Below are positions 24,512 to 31,484 of a stretch of DNA of 37,835 bases, one piece after another. Below the pieces are notes generated by a model. It ran no database searches. It was not told the origin of the DNA and saw only the letters and a program-made list of their open reading frames with translations. Source of the DNA: a virus; IMG/VR virus record IMGVR_UViG_3300035564_000037, positions 1 through 37,835 of that record. One strand, 5' to 3'. Within the stretch, counting starts at the first letter, position 1. Every line of letters starts with the position of its first letter. The position numbers and the translations under genes are program-made.

Positions 24512-25393
24512 TTATGCGTGTCCTGACATTACGGGCCGTCCATTGCGACGCGCTTTGATGATGATGCGTAATGCCCCCAACTTGCGGATTTGTCCATTGT
24601 CGCGGTTCTTGACGGCTGCAAGGGAATTTGCGCGATTGACAAGGGCCTCGGTTGCGATCATGCCATAGGGGATATGCTCAGTATCGCTAATCTCGGCCTC
24701 GGCCTGTTCGATGGTAGTAATAGGATCGACTGGCGCTTCTTGTTCCGATTGCACGGGTTGTTCGCCCTTCGCCTGTTTCGTTGCTTCCCATGCGTCTACC
24801 TGGGGCTGCACTTGGGCCGGATCACCCGTCTCTACCGGCGCTGGCGCCGGGGGCTTGACCACCTTGATCTCGTTCGCCGGGCTCGGTGTCATATTGGGCT
24901 GGTAGCGTTCGTCCATCCCGTCCATTTCCTCGGCGGGTGTTGGAGCATATCCCGCAAGCGCCATGATCCACGAGAAGCCCAGGCGGTATGCCTTGCCAGT
25001 TGCGCGGGTGATCGCCATGGAGCGTTTGGCGTAGCGCGGGCGTGACTTCCAGGTGTTCTCGTCGTACCCCACGATAGCGGAGCCGAATCCAACCACTGCC
25101 CCGTCGTTGACGCGGATCAATTCCACAGCCGCGATGAAGTCACCGTTCTCTAATTCCTGGGTCGCGTCCTGGACCTCGCGGGGCAGCACGCCGATCATGG
25201 CGCCCATCGTGGCCCAGCCCTCGACGTAGACGTATTCGCGGCCGCTAATGTTGCGGCTGAGCTTGCGATCCTTCACGACTTTGGCAAGTGCCGTGGCGAT
25301 CTCGCTGGCCCTGCCGATCATATCGGACGGGTGCATAACTGACAGGCTGCCGAGCCGAATTTCAGGCTCAATAACTACAATTTCGTTGCTCAT
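24512..25393 (-). CDS. Putative DNA single-strand annealing / recombination protein
   Basis: 293 residues. The core (about 25-150) reads IATALAKVVKDRKLSRNISG, YVYVEGWATMGAMIGVLP, then a beta hairpin, VGFGSAIVGYDENTW, and finally SMAITRATGKAYRLGF. This mix of a beta sheet and an MAxTRAxGKAxR helix is like the Rad52/Erf-type annealing proteins of phages, though I cannot name the exact family. The Pro/Ala-rich C-terminal half is a flexible linker, with a basic end. ATG 25393 has AAAGGA upstream. If correct, it would catalyse homologous pairing during phage replication, in keeping with the RusA resolvase elsewhere. Confidence 0.6.
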   Translation of the reverse strand: MSNEIVVIEPEIRLGSLSVMHPSDMIGRASEIATALAKVVKDRKLSRNISGREYVYVEGWATMGAMIGVLPREVQDATQELENGDFIAAVELIRVNDGAVVGFGSAIVGYDENTWKSRPRYAKRSMAITRATGKAYRLGFSWIMALAGYAPTPAEEMDGMDERYQPNMTPSPANEIKVVKPPAPAPVETGDPAQVQPQVDAWEATKQAKGEQPVQSEQEAPVDPITTIEQAEAEISDTEHIPYGMIATEALVNRANSLAAVKNRDNGQIRKLGALRIIIKARRNGRPVMSGHA

Positions 25394-25488
25394 TTCGGTC
25401 CTTTCACAATGTCTCGGTCGATCCACAGGGCGATACCAGCCACGCCCATCAGAATAATTGCCAGTATGATGAAGTCTGCGCCGATCAT
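25390..25488 (-). CDS. Small single-pass membrane protein (32 aa)
   Basis: 32 residues with one hydrophobic helix (FIILAIILMGVAGIALW) and a charged tail (IDRDIVKGPK). GGGAGG precedes the ATG at 25488, and the stop overlaps the next start (ATGA), so it is a good translated frame despite its size. Function unknown. Confidence 0.6.
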   Translation of the reverse strand: MIGADFIILAIILMGVAGIALWIDRDIVKGPK

Positions 25489-25490
25489 TG

Positions 25491-25793
25491 CTACCCTCCC
25501 CTTCTCAACTGCGCGTGAAGTTCGCGGTCATCCTGCCAGTTGCGGAAGTCGTCAATCCGTTTTATCTCGGCCTGGATCATCGCCAGGATCGTGACGTTCG
25601 TGGACGGCTCGGGCACGGTTGCCCAGAACGCTTCCCAACTTTCATCGTTTACCAGGTCCCTTAGTGCGAGGCTGGTCTCGAGTATCAACCCCCTCGCGGC
25701 TTCCTCTGCGTCGATCATGCGCTGGATGTTCGCGCTGGCCTGGCTCATGTTGCGGGCCGAATATGCGTTAGCGTTTGCGTGGAATGTGCTCAT
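25491..25793 (-). CDS. Hypothetical helical protein
   Basis: 100 residues, predicted nearly all helical (MSQASANIQRMIDAEEAARG; MIQAEIKRIDDFRNWQDD). It has GGGAGG before the ATG 25793 and overlaps the upstream gene. It belongs to the leftward early operon. No motif or family recognised. Confidence 0.6.
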   Translation of the reverse strand: MSTFHANANAYSARNMSQASANIQRMIDAEEAARGLILETSLALRDLVNDESWEAFWATVPEPSTNVTILAMIQAEIKRIDDFRNWQDDRELHAQLRRGG

Positions 25794-26185
25794 CTCGTCC
25801 CCTCCCCTTCTGCCTTTGCGATTGCAGCGCGGGCATCATCAAGAAAAGACCCATCGACGTACTCCGACAATTCTTCATGTTCATCTGCCAAAATACACGC
25901 TTCCCATAAAGCCTTTAGTGCTTCGAGCAGGTCAGGCGCGGCTGCGATCAGGCGGGCATCCTGGTGCATATTGAGATTGTCGATACTATCCGCGTCGATC
26001 ATAATCCCACCAAGCGGAGCATCGCCACGATCACTGAAAAGCGGCTGACCATCAGCCATCCCGCTTCGAGCGAAGTCCATCACAATGCAATGCCCATTCT
26101 TTTGGGTTGCCAGCCTCCACCCCTTGCATTTCCCACGATAGCGCGTTTTCTCCCAAAACCACGGACCCGGTGTATGTTTGCTCAT
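25790..26185 (-). CDS. Phage accessory protein of the HTPGPW/ARLIAAAPDLLEAL type
   Basis: 131 residues. It starts MSKHTPGPWFWEKTRYRGK and contains DARLIAAAPDLLEALKALWE near the C-terminus. This pair of motifs marks a very widespread small protein family in tailed phages and prophages whose function is unknown. The start is ATG 26185 with GGGAGGGG upstream; a longer version would run through the ribosome site. It overlaps both neighbours, so it is translated as part of the operon. Confidence 0.75.
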   Translation of the reverse strand: MSKHTPGPWFWEKTRYRGKCKGWRLATQKNGHCIVMDFARSGMADGQPLFSDRGDAPLGGIMIDADSIDNLNMHQDARLIAAAPDLLEALKALWEACILADEHEELSEYVDGSFLDDARAAIAKAEGEGTR

Positions 26186-26346
26186 CTCGCCCCCTCCCCT
26201 ACCGCCACGGCCTGCACGTCGCTGGCCTTCACCCACTGCACCGCTTCGGTAGACTGGAACTGAATAAACGCTGTCATGCTCTCGCCGCTGCCTTTGGTGC
26301 GGATCACCTTCACCCGCTCGCCCTGGTAGATCGCTATGGTGGTCAT
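26182..26346 (-). CDS. Small beta-rich hypothetical protein, first gene of leftward operon
   Basis: 54 residues (MTTIAIYQGERVKVIRTKG; MTAFIQFQSTEAVQWVKASD), a likely small beta-barrel. AAGGAG precedes ATG 26346. It is the first gene after the consensus leftward promoter. Unknown function; the SH3-like pattern would suit a binding or inhibitory peptide, but that is speculation. Confidence 0.6.
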   Translation of the reverse strand: MTTIAIYQGERVKVIRTKGSGESMTAFIQFQSTEAVQWVKASDVQAVAVGEGAR

Positions 26347-26382
26347 TGTCGCTCCTTGAGAATTGAATTGGTTGATACTGAT

Positions 26383-26411
26383 ATTATAGGGCATTGTATA
26401 CATTTTGTCAA
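26383..26411 (-). promoter_or_regulatory. Consensus sigma70 promoter of the leftward operon
   Basis: On the minus strand TTGACA (26411-26406), a 17-base spacer and TATAAT (26388-26383) match the consensus exactly. Transcription would start near 26375 and give a leader of about 30 bases before the first gene of the eight-gene operon. This is the strongest promoter in the window and probably drives immediate-early expression. Confidence 0.85.
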
Positions 26412-26435
26412 TAAGCAATATTGGGTACTATACAA
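26394..26435. promoter_or_regulatory. Inverted repeat in divergent promoter region (possible operator)
   Basis: TTGTATA (26394-26400) and TATACAA (26429-26435) form a 7-bp inverted repeat with centres about 35 bases apart. The left arm sits inside the spacer of the leftward promoter. The right arm lies where a rightward promoter for the ribbon-helix-helix gene should be (candidate -10 TATTAT at 26452-26457). Its place suits an operator through which the adjacent ribbon-helix-helix protein controls both directions. Confidence 0.35.
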
Positions 26436-26474
26436 GTCGTTAGCGTTGTGGTATTATATGTGTGGAGGCTTCAC

Positions 26475-26693
26475 ATGGATAAACAATTTGATAATGCGTC
26501 GGTGGTGGTTACGTTTCGGGCAACGCCAGAAGAAAACGAGGCGCTTGTCCAGGCTGCGAAATTGTCTGGCCGTTCTCGCGCTGATGTTATGCGCCGGTTG
26601 GCCTGCCTGGTGAATACGTCCGCTGGGCGTGCGATCCTGGGGATTGTGACAGAAACAACGCCCGCTGTCAATGAATGGGTCAAGGGGGAGTGA
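26475..26693 (+). CDS. Ribbon-helix-helix DNA-binding protein
   Basis: 72 residues. The segment SVVVTFRATPEENEALVQAA then LSGRSRADVMRRLACL has the beta-strand/helix/helix pattern of MetJ/Arc-type transcription factors. The beta strand contacts DNA, and GRSRADVMRR is the second helix. ATG 26475 has GGAGG nine bases upstream; the in-frame extension to 26421 would run through the promoter region. It is the first gene right of the divergent region and is followed by an overlapping methyltransferase, so it may regulate both operons. Confidence 0.7.
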   Translation: MDKQFDNASVVVTFRATPEENEALVQAAKLSGRSRADVMRRLACLVNTSAGRAILGIVTETTPAVNEWVKGE

Positions 26694-27742
26694 TGCTGGA
26701 ATACCACGAATACGCCAATCTATTCCCTATGATGAACCCCGCCGAGCTGGGGCAGCTTTGCGACGACATGCGGGCAACGGGCTACGACAAAACCGCACCA
26801 ATTGTTTTGTGTGATGGGAAAATTCTCGACGGGCGTAATAGACAACTGGCAGCGGATACGGTGGGGGTTATACCTGAATATTCTATGTTCGTGGGTGATG
26901 ACCCTCTGGCTTATGTCATCCGTCACAACTTGCACCGGCGACACTTGAACGAAAGTCAACGGGCAATGGTGGGGGCTAGGATTGCGGATATGAAACGTGG
27001 GCGGCAGGCATTAAATACATCAATTGATGTATTTGTTTCACAGCCAAAGGCAGCAGAAATGATGAATGTGGGGGTTGCGACGGTACAGCGTGCCCGTCAA
27101 GTTATTGACCACGGCACTCCCGAAATCATAGCCAAAGTTGAAAGCGGGGAAATGGCTGTCAGCCGGGCGATACAAGAAATAAAACGCGCCGAAGTTATCA
27201 ACCACCTGGAGAATATCGAGGCTAAGGAAGTAAAAGCTACAACCGGTGTTTATGACGTGATCGTGATCGATCCGCCCTGGGATATGGAAAAGATCGAGCG
27301 TGATGTGGCACCAAATCAAGTAGGGTTTGAATATCCTACGATGTCAGACGATGAAATCAAAAGCCTATCCATTCCGTTTGATGATAACTGCCACGTCTGG
27401 TTATGGACAACGCACAAGAAACTACCCTATGCCTTTGAATTATTGAAAGCGTGGGGATTGAAATATGTATGTACCTTCACGTGGCACAAACCAGGCGGCT
27501 TCCAACCTTTCGGACTTCCACAATACAATTGTGAGTTCGCATTATACGCAAGACGCGGAACGCCAGTGTTCAATGAGACTAAAAATTTCATGGTTTGCTT
27601 TACTGCACCCCGACGGGCACATAGTGAAAAACCAGAAGAATTTTACGAAGTTGTAAGAAGGGTTACACCTGGAAGGCGGTTAGATATGTTTAATCGTCGA
27701 TCTATTGAAGGTTTTGATACATGGGGAAACGAGGCTAAATGA
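26693..27742 (+). CDS. ParB-like / MT-A70 adenine-N6 methyltransferase fusion
   Basis: 349 residues. Residues 1-100 are a ParB/Srx-type domain (ILDGRNRQLAADT around 44-56) and HLNESQRAMVGARIADM, followed by a helix-turn-helix-like region (SQPKAAEMMNVGVATVQRAR). Residues 185-349 form an MT-A70 methyltransferase with the catalytic DPPW at 193-196, LWTTHKKLPYAFELLKAWG, and the C-terminal GRRLDMFNRR. It would methylate adenine-N6 in DNA near sites chosen by the N-terminal part. ATG 26693 overlaps the regulator stop. Such enzymes protect phage DNA from host restriction or tune gene expression. Confidence 0.85.
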   Translation: MLEYHEYANLFPMMNPAELGQLCDDMRATGYDKTAPIVLCDGKILDGRNRQLAADTVGVIPEYSMFVGDDPLAYVIRHNLHRRHLNESQRAMVGARIADMKRGRQALNTSIDVFVSQPKAAEMMNVGVATVQRARQVIDHGTPEIIAKVESGEMAVSRAIQEIKRAEVINHLENIEAKEVKATTGVYDVIVIDPPWDMEKIERDVAPNQVGFEYPTMSDDEIKSLSIPFDDNCHVWLWTTHKKLPYAFELLKAWGLKYVCTFTWHKPGGFQPFGLPQYNCEFALYARRGTPVFNETKNFMVCFTAPRRAHSEKPEEFYEVVRRVTPGRRLDMFNRRSIEGFDTWGNEAK

Positions 27743-28242
27743 CAACGGGTTTTGCACTTTCCGAAAAGATGATGCCGGTTATAAAAACCGCAATTGGCAG
27801 AATACCTTCACGCTATTTTTTCGATATCGAAGACGCAACATTTGAAAAGGATACCCAGGAAGCTACCGATCTAATAATAAAATTATCGGGCGGTGATGTC
27901 GCTGTTCGTGTTCGTGGGTACAAATATAGTTATCCAGATGGAAAACCACTAGCTTTTGATCTGTCTATTCGCTGGCGTTCAAGATACGGCCTGAAGACGG
28001 AAATAGATAAACTTCGGGAAGGTTTTGGACGTTGGTATTTTTTCGCAATTGCACATCCGAATGAAGATGGTTTATGTGATGGGTGTCTGATTGATCTAAA
28101 CAAAATGCGATCATCTGGAATATTACAAGACGAGAAATTGTGGCAAATCAATCCTAATACTGATGGTACGGCAGGGGGATATATAGCAGCGCGCAAACTT
28201 CAAAATTTGGGATGTGTTCTTTGGCCCGAAATAAAGGCTTGA
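27739..28242 (+). CDS. Conserved-looking hypothetical protein, possibly nuclease-like
   Basis: 167 residues, alpha/beta. The central part (VAVRVRGYKYSYPDGKPLAF then DLSIRWRSRYGLKTEIDKLREG) has a strand-strand-helix layout. Asp at the D-L-S-I-R strand and E/K in KTEIDK could be a PD-(D/E)XK-like site. After it come WYFFAIAHPNE and CLIDLNKMRSSGIL. I recall similar small proteins beside phage methylases but cannot name the family. It overlaps the MT-A70 fusion by four bases, so the two are co-translated. A functional partnership with the methylase is an inference. Confidence 0.6.
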   Translation: MTTGFALSEKMMPVIKTAIGRIPSRYFFDIEDATFEKDTQEATDLIIKLSGGDVAVRVRGYKYSYPDGKPLAFDLSIRWRSRYGLKTEIDKLREGFGRWYFFAIAHPNEDGLCDGCLIDLNKMRSSGILQDEKLWQINPNTDGTAGGYIAARKLQNLGCVLWPEIKA

Positions 28243-28267
28243 CAATTCCTAACATACGTTATAAAAT
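28239..28267 (+). promoter_or_regulatory. Sigma70 promoter for the replication operon, possibly leaderless
   Basis: TTGACA (28239-28244), 17 bases, TAAAAT (28262-28267). With a start site six to seven bases after the -10 box, transcription would begin on or beside the ATG at 28274, so the first message has little or no leader. The -35 box overlaps the last codons of the preceding gene. Confidence 0.7.
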
Positions 28268-28273
28268 ATAAAC

Positions 28274-28456
28274 ATGGAAAAGAAACTTTACACGCAGCGA
28301 GAAGTGGCGGACATATTGGGGGTAACTCCCGTGACAGTTACCAGGTGGGTGAAGGACGGCAAAGTAAACGTCGTGTACCTGCCTATGAGCAGCCGGCCAT
28401 TCGTTACCCAGGAAGAATTAGAACGCATTCAAACGCCAATCAACGAACGCCCATAG
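28274..28456 (+). CDS. Excisionase/MerR-type helix-turn-helix protein
   Basis: 60 residues beginning MEKKLYTQREVADILGVTPV and TVTRWVKDGKVNVV, the standard winged helix of the HTH_17/excisionase-like group, with a wing LPMSSRPFVTQEEL. It probably binds DNA as a small regulator or replication accessory. With no integrase present it is not an excisionase partner here. No Shine-Dalgarno is visible upstream, in agreement with a leaderless message. It begins the replication operon. Confidence 0.8.
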   Translation: MEKKLYTQREVADILGVTPVTVTRWVKDGKVNVVYLPMSSRPFVTQEELERIQTPINERP

Positions 28457-28465
28457 GGGGTCAAA

Positions 28466-28576
28466 ATGTTTACATGGTTACTTGATCTCGTTCGCGCCTG
28501 GCAGATCAGGCGGATTGATAAGCGTATTGCGGAGATACGCGCCAAGAGGTTCGGCACGAAGACCTGGCGGTACTAA
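28466..28576 (+). CDS. Small basic hypothetical protein (36 aa)
   Basis: 36 residues: a short hydrophobic helix (MFTWLLDLVRAW) and a strongly basic tail (RRIDKRIAEIRAKRFGTKTW). AGGGGGTC precedes the ATG, and the stop shares one base with the next ATG. Such spacing supports real translation coupled to the primase-like gene. Function unknown. Confidence 0.5.
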   Translation: MFTWLLDLVRAWQIRRIDKRIAEIRAKRFGTKTWRY

Positions 28577-29454
28577 TGGATGCGCCTGACACCTATAAAA
28601 TCGCAGTCAGTCAGTACATCCTCAATCGCAAGATACCCGCTGGAGATCCAGCCTGGGCGAAGTTCAACGCGGGGTTTGAGAATTACGAGTTGGGCATCAG
28701 CCGAATTGTAACGGCGATTTACGAAGGCAGGGCGATCACCACTCAGCATAAAGATCACTGGCGCACCGCGGCTAATTACCTATGCGGGCAACACCTGGGC
28801 CTGGACTTCGACAATGGGGACGTGACCAGTTCAATCGACCATCTTCTGAAGGATAGTTTCATTGGCCGGTATGCCGCATTCCTATATTCCACCATCAGTC
28901 ACAAAGATGAATCGCCACGCAGCCGGGTTATCTTCCTGCTTGATAAGCCAATTGTGTTATCCAAAAATTATTCGATGGCTGCCTCCGCCCTACTCTGGTT
29001 ATTTGGAACCGCCGATCGTCAATGTAAAGACGCCGTGCGGTTCTTTTATGGTGCTCCAGGCTGCCGAGTTGAGATGGTAAATAACATCCTTCCCCTGGAG
29101 GTCGTCCAACACCTTATCGCCCAATATCTTGAAACTGGGCAGACCGAAAAGCGCAATACGCAAACCTACCACGCGCCGGCCAGTCAACAGGAAGTGGCCG
29201 ACGCTTTGAAATTTATTCCACCCTGGCAGGTAGATTATGGAGAATGGGTTGAGATATTGATGGCGATCCATTCCGCCTTTGGCGAGGGTGGTTATGGTTT
29301 AGCCGAGAGCTGGGGGGATGGTAAGGGAAACGAGATTGAGAAAAAATGGGCATCATTCAACGCCTCGGGGAATACTACCGGCGCTATAACGATTGCCACT
29401 GTTTTCGGAATTGCCAAACGCTTTGGCTGGAGGCGGATCGATGGCGGAATTTAG
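28576..29454 (+). CDS. Primase-like replication protein with PriCT-type C-terminus
   Basis: 292 residues. The middle (about 70-175: LGLDFDNGDVTSSIDHLLKD then FIGRYAAFLYSTISH, SPRSRVIFLLDKPI and KDAVRFFYGAPGCRVEMVN) has the LDFDxG and SRVIFLLD pattern of archaeo-eukaryotic-type primase/polymerase proteins encoded by mobile elements. The C-terminus (about 207-285: VADALKFIPPWQVDYGEWVE, then SWGDGKGNEIEKKWASF) is a PriCT-like helical domain. It would prime replication with the downstream helicase. Whether the catalytic acids are complete cannot be settled by eye. Confidence 0.7.
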   Translation: MDAPDTYKIAVSQYILNRKIPAGDPAWAKFNAGFENYELGISRIVTAIYEGRAITTQHKDHWRTAANYLCGQHLGLDFDNGDVTSSIDHLLKDSFIGRYAAFLYSTISHKDESPRSRVIFLLDKPIVLSKNYSMAASALLWLFGTADRQCKDAVRFFYGAPGCRVEMVNNILPLEVVQHLIAQYLETGQTEKRNTQTYHAPASQQEVADALKFIPPWQVDYGEWVEILMAIHSAFGEGGYGLAESWGDGKGNEIEKKWASFNASGNTTGAITIATVFGIAKRFGWRRIDGGI

Positions 29455-30196
29455 AAATATTCATACTCGAATTTGGGCAGATGCCTGGTTTAGCGAACTG
29501 AAACCAGATGAGAAATTATTGTTCGTCTATCTGTTCAGCAATCCTAACGCCAGCGTTTGTGGCATGTACGAAATGCCTAAGCGCAACATGGCCCTGGATA
29601 CTGGCTTGCCCGTGGATAGGGTATCTCAAATCCTGGATACCTTCACTGTCAGCGGAAAGGTATTTTACGAGAACGGGATCGTGTGGGTTGTCAATCTAAA
29701 AAAGTACAACGACAGCGGGGATAACGTAAAGGTACAGGTCCGCGTCAAGAAAGACATAGCAGCCATCACCGATTGTGCGCTTAAGCGGTTCTATTGCGAA
29801 CACGAAAAAATACCCTATTCCAAAACGCAGATAGGGTATCCAGAAAAAAAGAGCGAGACGGAGACAGACGGAAAAGAGACGGAGACAGACGGAGACGGAG
29901 ACAGGATACCCCCGCCGCCCTTCGTGAACGTCTACAAAACTTACGAGAGTGAGATTGGACCGCTTACCCCATTAATAAGCGAAGAGCTGGACGATGCCGA
30001 AAAAACATATCCAGTGGAATGGGTGGTGGAAGCAATGCAAGAATCGGCACGGGTTAATAAGCGTTCGTGGAAATATGCCCTGGCGATCCTGACGCGCTGG
30101 AAGGCCGAGGGACGCGGTCCCAAGTCTAACGGGAAACCCAAACCAGAATATCACGGCCAGATCGTTTTATCTGACGGCAAGGTGGTGGACGTATGA
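29441..30196 (+). CDS. Replication initiator-like protein (DnaD-like phage replisome organiser type)
   Basis: 251 residues. The N-terminal domain (MAEFRNIHTRIWADAWFSEL; LFVYLFSNPNASVCGMYEMP; VDRVSQILDTF) is the winged-helix pattern found at the start of phage replication organisers. A charged linker with a tandem acidic repeat (about residues 138-158) leads to a C-terminal helical domain (WVVEAMQESARVNKRSWKYA; ILTRWKAEG), the DnaD-like closing helix. It would bind the origin and load the helicase encoded next. The start is ATG 29441 with GGAGG just upstream; it overlaps the primase end by 14 bases. Confidence 0.8.
   Translation: MAEFRNIHTRIWADAWFSELKPDEKLLFVYLFSNPNASVCGMYEMPKRNMALDTGLPVDRVSQILDTFTVSGKVFYENGIVWVVNLKKYNDSGDNVKVQVRVKKDIAAITDCALKRFYCEHEKIPYSKTQIGYPEKKSETETDGKETETDGDGDRIPPPPFVNVYKTYESEIGPLTPLISEELDDAEKTYPVEWVVEAMQESARVNKRSWKYALAILTRWKAEGRGPKSNGKPKPEYHGQIVLSDGKVVDV
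29855..29892 (+). repeat. Tandem repeat in linker of the replication protein
   Basis: Two identical 17-base copies (29855-29871 and 29876-29892) with a 21-base period lie in an A/G-rich stretch that encodes SETETDGKETETDGDGDR, a flexible acidic linker. In-frame period, so copy-number changes would alter linker length without breaking the gene. Confidence 0.7.
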
Positions 30197-31263
30197 ATCC
30201 CGAAGTTGCACAGTTTGAGGCATTAGCGAAAGAACTTCTACGCAAATGTTATGCCGAAGATGAGGCTGAGGATTTGCGGCAATGGTTGGCGGGTGCGCTT
30301 GCTCATCTCGGTGGTGGTGACATTGGCGTCGTGATGACCTGGCCCGAGTCGTTCGATCTGGTTGACCAGATGGTTGAGGACTACGAACGAATTGCTAACA
30401 TGCCAGATAAGGAACGCAAGGTTTTATCCTGGCCCTGGCAGTCATGGCGTGCGCTTATCGATCCGCTCGATGCCGGAATGTTGGGGGTTGTGACTGCTCC
30501 AGATGGGCAAGGTAAAACGATCTACGCCGAGAGCATTGCCGAATATTGGGCAGAACATAAAAACAAGGTTGTGTTTGTCCATTATGAACTCAACCGGAAG
30601 CTGATGATGCTGCGCAGAACCTCCAGGCATGTAAATATTTTGGCGCGGTGCATCAAAGAGGGTAAGTTGGACGCATCGCAGAAGGCGGCGATCAAGGCGA
30701 TCCGCCCGCGCTTGATGGCCTGGGATGGCTTTATCACTTACGTCCACACGCCTGGCTGGAGCATGGAGCGCACTATTTCAGAACTAACCCGGCTTCATGC
30801 AGAAGATAAGTGTGATGCGGTGGTGCTCGACTATCTGGAAAAGGCTGCGGCATCAACGCGGCAGTCCAGATTATTCGGCCCGAACATCTATCAGCGAGAG
30901 GCCGATAACGTGGAACAGCTCAAAAACTTTGCAGAGACATCAGACATTCCCGTGTTGATGGTTGCGCAGATGAGCAAGGCCGGGAAGGAAGAAAAATTCG
31001 CACGGGTTGATAGAACCGACATGCGCGGCGCTGGTGAGAAAAGCGATAAAGCCAATTTGGTTGTCATCCTAAAACGGGAACGAAGCGATGAAGGATATTC
31101 CAGTACGGTTGACGTATTGGTGGATAAAAACACTATGGGCAGTACCGGGGCTTTCAAGCAGGTGATGCGCCCTGAGTTTTTCCAGGTCGGCGATGTGCTG
31201 AGCGTCTCGGACAAAGAAGCCCGTGCGACCGCGCAGCCAGCCCGCGAAGGAGGGGTGAGGTGA
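30193..31263 (+). CDS. DnaB-like replicative helicase / RecA-fold ATPase
   Basis: 356 residues. Walker A is APDGQGKT at 102-109 (first Gly replaced by Ala), Walker B is AVVLDY at 209-214, and the strand ending in Q259 (VLMVAQMSK) is typical of DnaB-type motor domains. GEKSDKANLVVILKRERSD after it matches the region following motif H4. The short N-terminal segment lacks the full DnaB N-domain, so it may depend on the initiator. It overlaps the previous gene by four bases. Its C-terminal residues AQPAREGGVR come from a repeated DNA element (31231-31263). Confidence 0.85.
   Translation: MNPEVAQFEALAKELLRKCYAEDEAEDLRQWLAGALAHLGGGDIGVVMTWPESFDLVDQMVEDYERIANMPDKERKVLSWPWQSWRALIDPLDAGMLGVVTAPDGQGKTIYAESIAEYWAEHKNKVVFVHYELNRKLMMLRRTSRHVNILARCIKEGKLDASQKAAIKAIRPRLMAWDGFITYVHTPGWSMERTISELTRLHAEDKCDAVVLDYLEKAAASTRQSRLFGPNIYQREADNVEQLKNFAETSDIPVLMVAQMSKAGKEEKFARVDRTDMRGAGEKSDKANLVVILKRERSDEGYSSTVDVLVDKNTMGSTGAFKQVMRPEFFQVGDVLSVSDKEARATAQPAREGGVR
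31231..31263 (+). repeat. 33-bp junction repeat, copy 1 (carries ribosome site)
   Basis: Starts GCGCAGCCAGCCCGCGAAGG and runs through AGGAGGGGTGAGGTGA. It encodes the helicase C-terminus, supplies the Shine-Dalgarno for the next gene and ends in the GTGA start/stop overlap. Copy 2 at 31452-31484 differs by one base. Confidence 0.9.
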
Positions 31264-31484
31264 ACTATTGCATCATTTGTGGCAAGCCCTTAGACTATGA
31301 GCCGGTGATGTGCTGTAACGGTGACGAGTGCGGTTGCATGGGACTACCAGTAGAGCCGCCCGTTTGTAGTGACGCATGTTTCTCCGCTTGCATGGATTAC
31401 ATTGGGAAACCCTACGAGGAACGGCGGATATTGGCGGGCATCAAGAAGCACGCGCAGCCAGCCCGCGAAGGAGGGATGAGGTGA
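31260..31484 (+). CDS. Small zinc-ribbon-like cysteine-rich protein
   Basis: 74 residues with about ten cysteines (YCIICGKPLDYEPVMCCNGD, CGCMGLPVEPPVCSDACFSA), likely binding one or two zinc ions. GTG 31260 overlaps the helicase stop. The whole cassette is bounded by the two near-identical 33-bp repeats, and its last residues AQPAREGGMR match those of the helicase. No family recognised. Confidence 0.65.
   Translation: MNYCIICGKPLDYEPVMCCNGDECGCMGLPVEPPVCSDACFSACMDYIGKPYEERRILAGIKKHAQPAREGGMR
31452..31484 (+). repeat. 33-bp junction repeat, copy 2
   Basis: Same sequence as 31231-31263 except one base (A for G near the 3' end). It forms the C-terminus of the zinc-ribbon gene, the ribosome site of the methyltransferase and the GTGA overlap. 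Confidence 0.9.

Noticed and set aside
24590-25045. A 151-codon plus-strand frame opposite the annealing-type gene
   Set aside because: Shadow of the minus-strand gene; Cys/Arg/Gly-rich and lacking a ribosome site.
28274-28456. Excisionase implying a temperate phage
   Set aside because: The helix-turn-helix type is also used by many regulators, and no integrase, attachment site or repressor/lysogeny module is visible.
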